Shown piece after piece: positions 6,740 to 14,036 of a DNA stretch of 14,815 nucleotides (position 1 is the stretch's first letter; every line of letters begins with the position of its first letter). Under the pieces are notes generated by a model, which did not search any database, was not told where the DNA came from, and worked only from the letters and a program-made list of their open reading frames with translations. Origin of the DNA: Anaerolineae bacterium (GTDB taxonomy: Bacteria > Chloroflexota > Anaerolineae > Anaerolineales > Villigracilaceae); NCBI GenBank assembly GCA_003524705.1, contig DQGV01000348.1:1-14815 (forward strand), given 5' to 3'. The translations under genes were made by a program, and so were the position numbers.

Positions 6740-8092
6740 TTATTCAATTTCTTTTAATGTATCTTCAAGCCGTTCTAACATTTTATTTATTTGTTCTTTC
6801 GTAACAATCAATGGCGGTTCAATACGAATGGTTTGCGCGCTTGTGAGTGTACCAGCCACTAACACGCCACGCTTAAACAAACCTGCCGACACTTTATAAC
6901 CAATTTCTGGGTTTTTGAAGTGCATTCCGATTAACAAACCCTTGCCGGTCACACGCTCAAAAATGTGTGGGTATTGTACAACAAAATTTTCCAAATGCGG
7001 CATTAAATACGCACCTTTTTCCGCGGCTTGTTCCCATAAACGTTCACGTAAAGTAACATGAATTGATGAAATTGCCGCGGAACATGCTAACGCATTTCCA
7101 CCAGTTGTAGTGGTGTGCATAAATGGATTTGGATACATCATCGGATGAAAAATTTCTTCAGTGGTTGTGACAGCACTAATCGGCATCACACCACCACCTA
7201 AAGATTTTGCAACGGTCAAAATATCAGGCACAACATTCCAATGTTCAACGCCCCATAATTTTCCTGTTCTACCTAAACCTGTTTGCACTTCATCAGCGAT
7301 TAATAAGACTTTATATTTTTTCGTGGCTTCACGAATGCGGGGCCAGAAATCATCAGGAGGAACAATCGCTCCAGACTCGCCTTGAATTGGTTCAAACATC
7401 ACAGCTGCCACTCCAACCCCAACTTTGTCGCATATCTCTAATTGCTTTTCAACAGCATCGGCATCACCAAATGGAACATGATAAACCTGTCCGCCATACA
7501 TCGCTCCCATTTGAGCACGAAAATCGGATTTACCCATCAGCGAAAGTGAGCCCATAGTTTTGCCATGAAAAGCGCGAACACCGACAATGAATGCAGTTTT
7601 GCCTGTATAAAGTTTTGCAATTTTCATCGCGGCTTCATTGGCTTCTGTGCCACTGGCGCCAAACCAACTATATTTCAAATCACCGGGCGTGATAGATGCA
7701 AGTAATTTTGCTAACACACCACGCAATGGGTCAAGTAATTCTTGCGAAGGCATGGGCGAGCGATTCAATTGTGCTTTGACTGTTTCAACAACAGTCGGAT
7801 GACTCCAACCCAAATCCATCATGCCGAAGCCACCAAGAAAATCTAAATATTCTCTGCCCAACACATCTTTGATGACTGAACCTGAACCTGTCCATTCGAC
7901 AGATGCCCAATCCCCAGATTCAGTGACAGATTTTCTATATTCCAACCAATTGCGGTTGTAATGTTCAGCAAAATTATCTTTTGATTCATCAATGATTTCA
8001 TGCGCCAACTCTTTGGTTGGGAATTCTTGTTTATGAATCAAATCAATCCAGCGGGATGAATAATCTAATGCGTCTTCGTAATCGTAGTTCAT
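6740..8092 (-). CDS. patA: Putrescine aminotransferase (class III, PLP-dependent)
   Basis: It would transfer the amino group of putrescine (or cadaverine) to 2-oxoglutarate or pyruvate, giving 4-aminobutanal/1-pyrroline. The 450-aa protein follows E. coli PatA (YgjG, 459 aa) closely from memory. Shared segments include WLEYRKSVTESGD (49-61), SQELLDPLR (116-124), FHGKTMGSLS (175-184), EPIQGESG (234-241) and AGTLTSAQTIRIEPPL (413-428). The cofactor residues are SGTE at 147-150, the Asp of ADEVQTG (D267) and the Schiff-base lysine K296 in AKSLGGGVMPI. AAGGAA lies 4 nt before the start codon. It is the last gene of the catabolic cluster and is separated from mmsA by a composite palindromic element. 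Other omega-amine substrates cannot be excluded, since specificity rests on homology only. Confidence 0.87.
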   Translation of the reverse strand: MNYDYEDALDYSSRWIDLIHKQEFPTKELAHEIIDESKDNFAEHYNRNWLEYRKSVTESGDWASVEWTGSGSVIKDVLGREYLDFLGGFGMMDLGWSHPTVVETVKAQLNRSPMPSQELLDPLRGVLAKLLASITPGDLKYSWFGASGTEANEAAMKIAKLYTGKTAFIVGVRAFHGKTMGSLSLMGKSDFRAQMGAMYGGQVYHVPFGDADAVEKQLEICDKVGVGVAAVMFEPIQGESGAIVPPDDFWPRIREATKKYKVLLIADEVQTGLGRTGKLWGVEHWNVVPDILTVAKSLGGGVMPISAVTTTEEIFHPMMYPNPFMHTTTTGGNALACSAAISSIHVTLRERLWEQAAEKGAYLMPHLENFVVQYPHIFERVTGKGLLIGMHFKNPEIGYKVSAGLFKRGVLVAGTLTSAQTIRIEPPLIVTKEQINKMLERLEDTLKEIE

Positions 8093-8114
8093 AAAATTCC
8101 TTTTATTTATTCTC

Positions 8115-8238
8115 GTTGGTCGAGTAGGCGGCGTTCGTCCGTCGTATCGAGACCAACAGTTTTATAAAAAATTAAAATTATTTTATTTACTTGTGGTCTC
8201 GATACGTTGCTCGTTATAGCTCGCAACTACTCGACCAG
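8115..8238. repeat. Composite palindromic element, copy 1 (two opposed GGTCGAGTAG palindromes)
   Basis: The first arm, at 8115-8157, begins GTTGGTCGAGTAG and ends TATCGAGACCAAC. The second arm, at 8194-8238, is in the opposite orientation: it begins TGGTCTCGATACGTTGC and ends GCAACTACTCGACCAG. A 36-bp AT-only-like core separates them. Each arm can fold into an imperfect hairpin, and the two arms can also pair with each other. The element fills most of the 155-bp gap between mmsA and patA. A second copy with the same architecture lies at 11749-11874. The layout is like REP/BIME elements; no transposase is in the window. Confidence 0.9.
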
Positions 8239-8247
8239 CAGGTATTT

Positions 8248-9714
8248 CTAAAATTTCCTCGTCCATTCTTTGGGCCAACGCTCGACCACAATTTTCTTTT
8301 GTGTAAAAAATTCAACCGCATCCATGCCTTGCCCATGCATATCACCGAAGAAAGAATCTTTCCAACCACTAAACGGGAAGAATGCCATCGGCGCGGCGAC
8401 ACCGATATTGATTCCGATATTGCCTGCTTCGGCTTCGTATCTAAATTTTCGGGCGGCATTTCCACTGGATGTAAACAAACTCGCCTGATTTCCATATTGC
8501 CCGCTATTGACTAACTCAATCGCATCATCCACAGTATTGACATGCATCAAACTCAAGACGGGTCCAAAAATTTCTGTCTTTGCGATTTCACTTCCGCGTG
8601 GAACATCTGCAAGAATGGTTGGTTTGATAAATGAGCCGCCATCATAACCTTTGATTAAAGTCCCGCGTCCATCTACGGGGACACTTGCTCCTTCTTTTTG
8701 ACCGAGTCCAATCAACTGCTCGACTCTGCTCTTGCTTGCCATGTTGATGACAGGTCCCATTTGCACGCCTGAGTCAAGTCCGTAACCGACAACTCTTGAT
8801 GATGCCGCATCACAAATTAATTCGGTGAATTGGTTTTTAGCATCGCCCACTGTCACAGCGAAAGAAACTGCCAAACAACGTTGACCAGCACACCCGAAGG
8901 CTGAATCGGCGACGATCTTTGTCGCCATCTCCATATCCGCATCAGGAAGAATAATCACAGGATTCTTTGCACCACCTTGTGCTTGGACTCGTTTGCCATG
9001 CGACGCGGCAGTTGCATAAATATATTTTGCAACATTGGTTGAGCCAACAAAAGTTATCGCGCGAATGGTTGGATGTTCAAGAATTCCATCAACAACATCT
9101 TTTGCACCATTCACCAAATTGACAACGCCTTTTGGAAAGCCAACTTGTTCAATTAATTTCATAATGAATTGCATCGTCATCGGAACTTTTTCAGAAGGCT
9201 TGATGATGTATGTGTTGCCCGCCGCGATTGCATACGGCAAATACCAAAACGGAATCATGCCAGGGAAATTAAACGGCGCGATAGTTGCACACACACCGAC
9301 TGGCTGACGAATCATCAATTCATCAATGCCTGATGCAATATCTTCAACGACATCGCCTTTCATCATCATCGGCATTCCACAAGCGACTTCGATATTTTCA
9401 TATGCGCGAATCATTTCAGCTTTGGCTTCTTCAAATGTTTTGCCACATTCATTCGTAATAAGTTTTGCTATTTCATCTGCGTTTTCACGCATGAGATTTC
9501 GCAACTTGAATAAATATTGCACACGGTCATTGACCGGCGTTCTGCGCCACGCAGGGAATGCTTCACTCGCGGCTTTCGCGGCAGAGTCAACATCCGCTTT
9601 TGTACCAAGCGGAGTCTTTGCAATCACTTGACCCGTGGCAGGGTTAATCACATCAAAATATTCTTTGACGTTTGGTTTTGTCCATGAGCCGTTTATATAG
9701 TTCAAAATTTCCAT
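8248..9714 (-). CDS. mmsA: Methylmalonate/malonate-semialdehyde dehydrogenase (CoA-acylating)
   Basis: A CoA-acylating aldehyde dehydrogenase that turns methylmalonate semialdehyde into propionyl-CoA, and malonate semialdehyde into acetyl-CoA, with NAD and CO2 release. It serves valine, thymine, beta-alanine or myo-inositol breakdown. The 488-aa length is usual. Visible marks are [19 protein letters not shown] (146-164) with the oxyanion Asn N148, catalytic Cys C280 in AGQRCLA, QGGAKN (246-251) where ordinary ALDHs carry the general-base Glu (a known MMSDH trait), and the family signature [18 protein letters not shown] (457-474). It begins 8 bp after the B3/4 gene, with a good AGGTGA overlapping that gene's stop. 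Placed with beta-alanine/GABA-type aminotransferases, its likely substrate here is the semialdehyde they release. The family call is very secure. Confidence 0.95.
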   Translation of the reverse strand: MEILNYINGSWTKPNVKEYFDVINPATGQVIAKTPLGTKADVDSAAKAASEAFPAWRRTPVNDRVQYLFKLRNLMRENADEIAKLITNECGKTFEEAKAEMIRAYENIEVACGMPMMMKGDVVEDIASGIDELMIRQPVGVCATIAPFNFPGMIPFWYLPYAIAAGNTYIIKPSEKVPMTMQFIMKLIEQVGFPKGVVNLVNGAKDVVDGILEHPTIRAITFVGSTNVAKYIYATAASHGKRVQAQGGAKNPVIILPDADMEMATKIVADSAFGCAGQRCLAVSFAVTVGDAKNQFTELICDAASSRVVGYGLDSGVQMGPVINMASKSRVEQLIGLGQKEGASVPVDGRGTLIKGYDGGSFIKPTILADVPRGSEIAKTEIFGPVLSLMHVNTVDDAIELVNSGQYGNQASLFTSSGNAARKFRYEAEAGNIGINIGVAAPMAFFPFSGWKDSFFGDMHGQGMDAVEFFTQKKIVVERWPKEWTRKF

Positions 9715-9722
9715 AGTTTCAC

Positions 9723-10427
9723 CTAGAGATTTATCTGTCTATAATTTTTATCTAAGAATTCTATTGCAACATTACCACCACAATATTGCTTAACCAAATC
9801 TGCTAATTCGTGAATCGCATTTTCAACAAGGTTGCGAGGAACAGGTGGCAAAGACTCAATCACCAAGAAAGCATTTTTTGTTTCATGGGTCAATTTAGTT
9901 CTATCTGCTTCTTTCCAATTCCAACGTCTACAAATTGCACCGACTTCATCTTTATAAATAATTTCACCTACACGCGGAGCACGCGCTTCTTTTTCACCTA
10001 AAAGAATCACTGGAGATTCATTATCGCCAGATTTTGTTAAGTAGACATCTCCAACAATTTGGTCTAGATCTTCTCCGCCAACAGGTAAGATATATCTCAA
10101 TGAAATCGTGTTGTACAAAGAGACAAGGCTATTGATATATCCAAGTTGTGTGCCATTCAATACTCTTCTGGTTAAATTTTCAACCGATGAAGGATAATCC
10201 TTTGGTTTTGCTCCAAACTTTCGATACGCCTCTCTCCAAGTTGCAATATGTGGATGCTCAATAACTGGCGTGTTACCTAACTTGCCTGAAAGTTCTGCTT
10301 CGGCTTGCCTGAGCATTTCGGTAATCTCAGGTTTGTTTTGTGAGTTATCAATATCATGCAAAATGACAACGCCCAAAAACGCGTCAGGAAATTCATCAAA
10401 GATTGTGTCTGCGATAATTAATTTCAT
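9723..10427 (-). CDS. Stand-alone B3/4-domain protein (PheRS beta editing-domain-like)
   Basis: The 234-aa protein resembles the B3/B4 domain of the phenylalanyl-tRNA synthetase beta chain, the module that hydrolyses mischarged tRNA, but has no synthetase parts. Characteristic stretches are [18 protein letters not shown] (64-81), then [20 protein letters not shown] (98-117) and [17 protein letters not shown] (155-171). Solo B3/4 proteins are common in bacteria and are thought to act as trans-editing or amino-acid-recognition factors, but most are untested. A TTG at 10433 is possible, but I prefer the ATG at 10427: the upstream aminotransferase stops at 10430-10432, so either start gives a tight junction. 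It sits between an aminotransferase and mmsA in the same operon, an unexpected place for a translation-quality protein. The domain call is sure; the role is inferred. Confidence 0.85.
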   Translation of the reverse strand: MKLIIADTIFDEFPDAFLGVVILHDIDNSQNKPEITEMLRQAEAELSGKLGNTPVIEHPHIATWREAYRKFGAKPKDYPSSVENLTRRVLNGTQLGYINSLVSLYNTISLRYILPVGGEDLDQIVGDVYLTKSGDNESPVILLGEKEARAPRVGEIIYKDEVGAICRRWNWKEADRTKLTHETKNAFLVIESLPPVPRNLVENAIHELADLVKQYCGGNVAIEFLDKNYRQINL

Positions 10428-10429
10428 TT

Positions 10430-11737
10430 TCAAGTCACTTGTTTATCCATTAACTCTGCCAAACCTTCATCTAACAAATTCAATCCTTCGTCCAATTGTT
10501 CTTCGGTTATCATCAATGGCGGGACAATAAATAAAATATTCTTGAAATTGAAAACATAGACTCCGTTTGAAATCATAAAGCTTTTCAATGCAGTTATATC
10601 CATTGGTTCTTTGGTATCTCTATTTTTCACCAACTCAATCGCAGAGAACATGCCGATGTAACGCGCATCTCCAATAGATGAATGTTTCGATTTCAATTCT
10701 TCGAGTCGCTCGCCTAAATGTTTTCCAACCTTTTTTGCATTTTCAAAAATCTTATCTTCTTCGTAAGCTTCAATTGTGGCAAGCGCGGCGGCGCAAGCAA
10801 GAGCATGTCCGTTATAAGTTAAACCTGCAAATAAAACTTTGTCGTCAAAAAACTTTGCAATTTTTTCACGCACAATCACTGCACCTAAAGGAACATAACC
10901 AGAAGTGATTCCTTTTGCTGTGGTAATAATATCGGGCACAGTATTCCAATTATTTACTGCAAACCATTCGCCTGTTCTGCCCCAACCGCTCATCACTTCA
11001 TCTGAGATTAACAAGATTCCATATTTGTCACAGATTTCTCTCATGCGGGGCCAATATTCATCAGGCGGGATGATTAATCCATTTGTGCCTGTGACTCCTT
11101 CCAAGATGATTGCCGCGATCTGGTCTGGACCTTCATGCTGAATCACCTCTTCTACATGGTCAATGCATTGGCGTTTACAAGTATCTTTCGTCCAACCAAA
11201 TGGACAGCGATAACAATATGGGTCAAGGAAATGAACGACTCCCGAAATTGCAGGTTCAGCAGGCAAACGCCGATAATCACCCGTTAAGGCAATCGCTCCA
11301 TGCGTTGCGCCATGATACGAACGATAACGAGCTAGGATTTTATGTCTGCCCGTAAATTGACGTGCAATCTTGATGGCATTCTCATTCGCTTCGGCTCCGC
11401 CTAAGGTGAAAAATGTTTTTTTCAAGTCACCAGAAGTAATCTCTGACAGTTTTTTTCCAAGCAAGCCTCTCGGCTCAGTTGCCATGCCTGGGCTTGCAAA
11501 AGTTAATCTAGCCGCTTGGTCTTGAATCGCTTTGACCACTTTAGGATGTTGATGTCCAACATTTGTATTCACAAGTTGTGAAGCAAAGTCAAGGTATTTT
11601 TTTCCATCGGCATCCCAAAAATAAACACCCTCCGCTTTTGTCACAGGGATTGGATTCACTTGTCCCTGATTCGACCAAGAGAAAAATGTGTATTCCTTAT
11701 TAAGGTCAATGATTTCTTTTGATGTTAGTTTTGTCAT
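10430..11737 (-). CDS. Class III aminotransferase, beta-alanine/GABA/taurine:pyruvate type
   Basis: A 435-aa PLP enzyme of the omega-amino-acid transaminase group. It has TLGGAEANENAIKIAR (111-126) at the cofactor phosphate site, the Asp of SDEVMSGWGRTG (D246) and the Schiff-base lysine K275 in TTAKGITSGYVPLGAV. Likely substrates are beta-alanine, taurine, GABA or beta-aminoisobutyrate with pyruvate; the sequence alone cannot choose. The downstream mmsA favours a substrate giving (methyl)malonate semialdehyde. Four cysteines (175, 178, 187, 191) sit close together after residue 170 and could bind a metal or form disulfides. The frame stays open 24 codons further upstream, to 11809, but that extension only translates a palindromic repeat. 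ATG 11737 has GAGGA 5 nt upstream and starts where family similarity starts. The stop nearly overlaps the B3/4 start. Confidence 0.88.
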   Translation of the reverse strand: MTKLTSKEIIDLNKEYTFFSWSNQGQVNPIPVTKAEGVYFWDADGKKYLDFASQLVNTNVGHQHPKVVKAIQDQAARLTFASPGMATEPRGLLGKKLSEITSGDLKKTFFTLGGAEANENAIKIARQFTGRHKILARYRSYHGATHGAIALTGDYRRLPAEPAISGVVHFLDPYCYRCPFGWTKDTCKRQCIDHVEEVIQHEGPDQIAAIILEGVTGTNGLIIPPDEYWPRMREICDKYGILLISDEVMSGWGRTGEWFAVNNWNTVPDIITTAKGITSGYVPLGAVIVREKIAKFFDDKVLFAGLTYNGHALACAAALATIEAYEEDKIFENAKKVGKHLGERLEELKSKHSSIGDARYIGMFSAIELVKNRDTKEPMDITALKSFMISNGVYVFNFKNILFIVPPLMITEEQLDEGLNLLDEGLAELMDKQVT

Positions 11738-11742
11738 ATATA

Positions 11743-11747
11743 TCCTC
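11743..11747 (-). promoter_or_regulatory. Shine-Dalgarno abutting a palindromic element; decides the aminotransferase start
   Basis: On the minus strand GAGGA (11747-11743) lies 5 nt before ATG 11737. It directly abuts the outer end of the composite repeat (11749 onward). Upstream in-frame starts run through the repeat and have no such site, so 11737 is the better start. Confidence 0.65.
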
Positions 11748-11748
11748 G

Positions 11749-11874
11749 GTGGTCGAGTAGTCGCGCTCTTGTTCTTTGCGACATATCGAGACCACAAGTT
11801 TTGAATCAATATTTATTTACAATTTACTTCTGGTCTCGATACGTTCCTCGCTTTGCTCGGAACTACTCGACCAG
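11749..11874. repeat. Composite palindromic element, copy 2 (two opposed GGTCGAGTAG palindromes)
   Basis: The first arm, at 11749-11795, begins GTGGTCGAGTAG and ends TATCGAGACCAC. The second arm, at 11830-11874, is in the opposite orientation: it begins CTGGTCTCGATACGTTCC and ends GGAACTACTCGACCAG. An AT-rich core of about 35 bp lies between. The core shares AGTTTT near its left end, TTTATTTAC inside and TTACTT at its right end with copy 1 at 8115-8238. It fills most of the gap between the HemL-like and omega-type aminotransferase genes. Confidence 0.9.
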
Positions 11875-11886
11875 CGGTTTATCATT

Positions 11887-13185
11887 TTATTTCTTCACTT
11901 CTTTAACAATCTCGGCATATACATTCAACGTCTCATCAACATCTGCATCTGAATGGGAATAAGACATAAACCACGGCTCGCGGGCATCATGGTCTGGCAT
12001 AACACCTTTGGCAATCGCTTTTTCTGTTAATTCAAGATAAAGATTATGGTCACTCTTCGCCCAGTCTCGTTGACTTTTCACTTCATCAATATTCAATGAA
12101 AATGAAAACATGGCAGGGTAACCTGTCATCACCACAGGAATATCGTTTTCTTCAAAAATGTCTTTCAAACCATCCATCAAGCGTTGACCACGTTCTGCAA
12201 TTGTTTTGAGAATCGGTTTTGTTTTTAATAAAGTCAATGTAGCATAAGCGCCTGCAATGCCGGGCTTGTTATTTGTATAGGTCCCGCCTTGCGCCACACC
12301 ATGACCGATAATAGACATAATCTCTTTCTTCCCGCCAAATGCCGCAACAGGATACCCATTGCCGAGGGCTTTTGCATAAGTCACAAGGTCAGGGTTGAGG
12401 CGGTAATATTCTTGTGCGCCGCCGTTTGCGATTCTGAATCCAGTTTTGACTTCATCCAAAATAAAAACGCATCCATATTCTTCAGTCTTTTTGCGAATCA
12501 ATTCTAAAAATCCATCTTGCGGATTAATCGCGGCGCAATTTCCCTGACATGGCTCTGTGATGACTGCCGCGATTTGTTCACCATAAGATTTCATCACACG
12601 TTCAAAACCCTCTGCATCATTAAACGGCAAAGTGATAATAAACTCGCGCATTGATTTTGGAATGCCCGATGATGCTGGCACAGGGATTGGACTACGAGCA
12701 TTTCCATACGCTTCCACAGGCGCATACGTTGACCATAAAGTATGGTCGTGAAAACCATGATAATTGCCTTCAAACTTTAAAATTAAATCGCGCCCAGTAT
12801 AGGCGCGAGCAGTTCGAATAGCGTGCATAGTGGCTTCAGTTCCCGAACACGCCATGCGAACCATTTCAATGGCAGGTGACATTTCCACAATCATTTCAGC
12901 AACAGAAACTTCAAGTTCGCCTGTCATTGCAAACAGAATTCCTTTTTGAATTTCTTCAATTACTTTAGCATCAACTTCATCATAAGCATGACCCAAAATA
13001 ATGGGACCAAATGCCATACGATAATCAATATATTTTTTATCATCTACATCCCAAAGGTAAGCACCTTTGGCTTTTTGAACATATGGTGTAATCTCATCAC
13101 CCCAAAAACGAAAATTAGAATTCACCCCCAATGGCAGAATTTTTTGTGCGCGTTTCTGTAATGCCTGCGTCTTTGAACCAAACAT
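11887..13185 (-). CDS. HemL-like class III aminotransferase (glutamate-1-semialdehyde aminomutase family)
   Basis: A 432-aa PLP enzyme. The opening QKRAQKILPLGVNSNFRF (10-27) and SGTEATMHAIRTARAYTGRD (114-133), plus EGNYHG (139-144), are typical of the HemL-like branch. The cofactor Asp is D244 in ILDEVKTGFR, and the Schiff-base lysine is K272 in YAKALGNGYPVAAFGG. Its surroundings are catabolic and hold no tetrapyrrole genes, so I do not call it hemL. Relatives include aminotransferases and aminomutases acting on beta- and omega-amino acids. A very good GAGGAGA lies 4 nt before the start codon. It is the first enzyme gene after the Lrp-type regulator, from which it is separated by a 97-bp palindrome. 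Family assignment is sure; the reaction is not. Confidence 0.85.
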   Translation of the reverse strand: MFGSKTQALQKRAQKILPLGVNSNFRFWGDEITPYVQKAKGAYLWDVDDKKYIDYRMAFGPIILGHAYDEVDAKVIEEIQKGILFAMTGELEVSVAEMIVEMSPAIEMVRMACSGTEATMHAIRTARAYTGRDLILKFEGNYHGFHDHTLWSTYAPVEAYGNARSPIPVPASSGIPKSMREFIITLPFNDAEGFERVMKSYGEQIAAVITEPCQGNCAAINPQDGFLELIRKKTEEYGCVFILDEVKTGFRIANGGAQEYYRLNPDLVTYAKALGNGYPVAAFGGKKEIMSIIGHGVAQGGTYTNNKPGIAGAYATLTLLKTKPILKTIAERGQRLMDGLKDIFEENDIPVVMTGYPAMFSFSLNIDEVKSQRDWAKSDHNLYLELTEKAIAKGVMPDHDAREPWFMSYSHSDADVDETLNVYAEIVKEVKK

Positions 13186-13205
13186 AAAATCTCCTCATCA
13201 TCATT

Positions 13206-13302
13206 ATGTCATTGCGAGCCACGCTCTTGCTTTATGTGGCGAAGCAATCTCGTCAAATAGAAGATTGCTTCGTCGCGCTAAAGCACTCCGTCGCAACGAC
13301 AT
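13206..13302. repeat. 97-bp imperfect palindrome, GTCATTGCGAG family
   Basis: The outer ends ATGTCATTGCGA (13206-13217) and TCGCAACGACAT (13291-13302) pair with one G-T mismatch. The centre is a perfect 10-bp stem: GAAGCAATCT (13241-13250) with AGATTGCTTC (13262-13271). The whole can fold as one long hairpin. It fills the gap between the Lrp-type gene stop (13306) and the HemL-like gene's Shine-Dalgarno. Similar GTCATTGCGAG...GAAGCAATCTC repeats are, from memory, dispersed in many unrelated bacterial genomes. It could end, attenuate or stabilise the operon transcript. Confidence 0.85.
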
Positions 13303-13305
13303 GCT

Positions 13306-13800
13306 TTATATAATTTCCTTCTCCGTAAACTCGTTAGCGATTCGTTCTGGCACTCGCCACTGATACACATCTTTCAAAATAATTGGCACAATCGAAGTTG
13401 TCGTCTTCCGCACACCGGGAACTTTTCGTATCACTTCTGTTACAAAATAATACACTTCCGATGTATCTTTCGCCACCACTTGAATACTGATGTCATTCTG
13501 CCCAATGCTACACGCCACATACGTCACATTTTCAAACGCCGCCATTTTTTTAGCAACTTCTAAAACTTTATCGGCTTCCACTTCCAACCACACATCCGCC
13601 TTGATATTAAGACCTAATGCTTCAGGACTAACCACCGCACTAATCTGAATCACACCCTCCTCAATCATTCGGTCAATACGGTAACGAATCGCCCGTTCAG
13701 AAATATCTCCCATACGACGAGACATCTCCGAAGCAGACATTCTGCCATCTTCCAACAACAAATTGACGATTTTTATATCTGTTTTGTCGAATTCATACAT
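13306..13800 (-). CDS. Lrp/AsnC-family transcriptional regulator
   Basis: The 164-aa protein has the usual size. An N-terminal winged helix-turn-helix (about 5-55, FDKTDIKIVNLLLEDGRMSA onward, with RAIRYRIDRMIEEGVI as the recognition helix and wing start) is followed by a RAM/AsnC ligand-binding ferredoxin-like domain (about 65-140, including VACSIGQNDISIQVVA at 95-110). Lrp-family proteins form multimers and sense amino acids. It heads the minus-strand cluster of three aminotransferases, a B3/4 protein and mmsA, so a local regulator of amino-acid or polyamine breakdown is the natural reading; both activation and autorepression are possible. The ATG at 13800 has no clear Shine-Dalgarno, unlike the enzyme genes that follow. 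A near-consensus promoter lies just upstream. Family call very sure; the effector is unknown. Confidence 0.93.
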   Translation of the reverse strand: MYEFDKTDIKIVNLLLEDGRMSASEMSRRMGDISERAIRYRIDRMIEEGVIQISAVVSPEALGLNIKADVWLEVEADKVLEVAKKMAAFENVTYVACSIGQNDISIQVVAKDTSEVYYFVTEVIRKVPGVRKTTTSIVPIILKDVYQWRVPERIANEFTEKEII

Positions 13801-13832
13801 AGGATATATCTCAGCCTTCCGAAAGTTACGCG

Positions 13833-13861
13833 AATATACCTGATAGTGATTGTATCGTCAA
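13833..13861 (-). promoter_or_regulatory. Near-consensus sigma70 promoter for the Lrp-type gene and catabolic cluster
   Basis: On the minus strand TTGACG (13861-13856, 5 of 6) and TATATT (13838-13833, 5 of 6) are 17 bp apart. The -10 again has the GG extension (GGTATATT). The expected start near 13826 gives a leader of about 25 nt to the ATG at 13800. This is the best promoter match in the window and the likely start of the six-gene transcript. Confidence 0.7.
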
Positions 13862-13869
13862 GATGGATA

Positions 13870-13889
13870 CCCCGCCTCCCTCTTCGGGG
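13870..13889. repeat. Small GC-rich inverted repeat
   Basis: CCCCG (13870-13874) and CGGGG (13885-13889) can pair around a 10-nt loop. It lies just upstream of the Lrp promoter's -35 and has no T-run on either strand, so I do not call it a terminator. An operator or a repeat remnant are both possible. Confidence 0.35.
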
Positions 13890-13931
13890 ATCATTGATTC
13901 ATAATCCTCAACTTTTATGTCCCCTGAGCGT

Positions 13932-13966
13932 TGGTCGAGTAGTTGCGAAGCAACATATCGAGACCA
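13932..13966. repeat. Single GGTCGAGTAG palindrome
   Basis: It begins TGGTCGAGTAG and ends TATCGAGACCA, with a perfect inner hairpin of GTTGC (13942-13946) and GCAAC (13950-13954) around GAA. It is the same family and orientation as the left arms of the two composite elements, but without an opposed partner. It runs directly into another repeat. Confidence 0.85.
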
Positions 13967-13967
13967 C

Positions 13968-14036
13968 GGCGAAGGGTCTCTTAGATTATCGTAAAGATTC
14001 TTCGCCACAAAAAACAAGAACGTGGCTCAGAATGAC
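13968..14036. repeat. Degenerate palindrome of the GATTCTTCGCC...GCTCAGAATGAC type
   Basis: GGCGAAG (13968-13974) pairs with CTTCGCC (14000-14006). Further on, CGTGGCTCAGAATGACA (14021-14037) matches, with two changes, the reverse complement of the left end of the 13206-13302 palindrome. This looks like a decayed or composite member of that repeat group, fused to the GGTCGAGTAG palindrome beside it. Confidence 0.6.

Noticed and set aside
8158..8193. Rho-independent terminator formed by the right arm of composite element 1 and its T-rich core on the minus strand
   Set aside because: The hairpin is imperfect and the T-rich run begins about 10 nt away, so a classic terminator is not supported, though partial termination remains possible.
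8191..8514. Plus- and minus-strand small frames opposite and beside the mmsA 3' end, including one with WSRYVA
   Set aside because: They are antisense or frame-shifted shadows of mmsA or start inside the palindromic element, with no recognisable domain.
11738..11809. N-terminal extension of the omega-type aminotransferase to 11809
   Set aside because: The extra 24 codons translate a palindromic repeat (WSRYVA word), and the good Shine-Dalgarno and family similarity point to ATG 11737.
11887..13185. True hemL (tetrapyrrole synthesis)
   Set aside because: Only the family matches. The setting is a catabolic cluster with an Lrp-type regulator and no haem genes, so a paralogue with another substrate is more likely.
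8115..14036. CRISPR array made by the repeated GGTCGAGTAG units
   Set aside because: The units are few, thousands of bases apart or in opposed pairs, and there are no regular spacers or cas genes.
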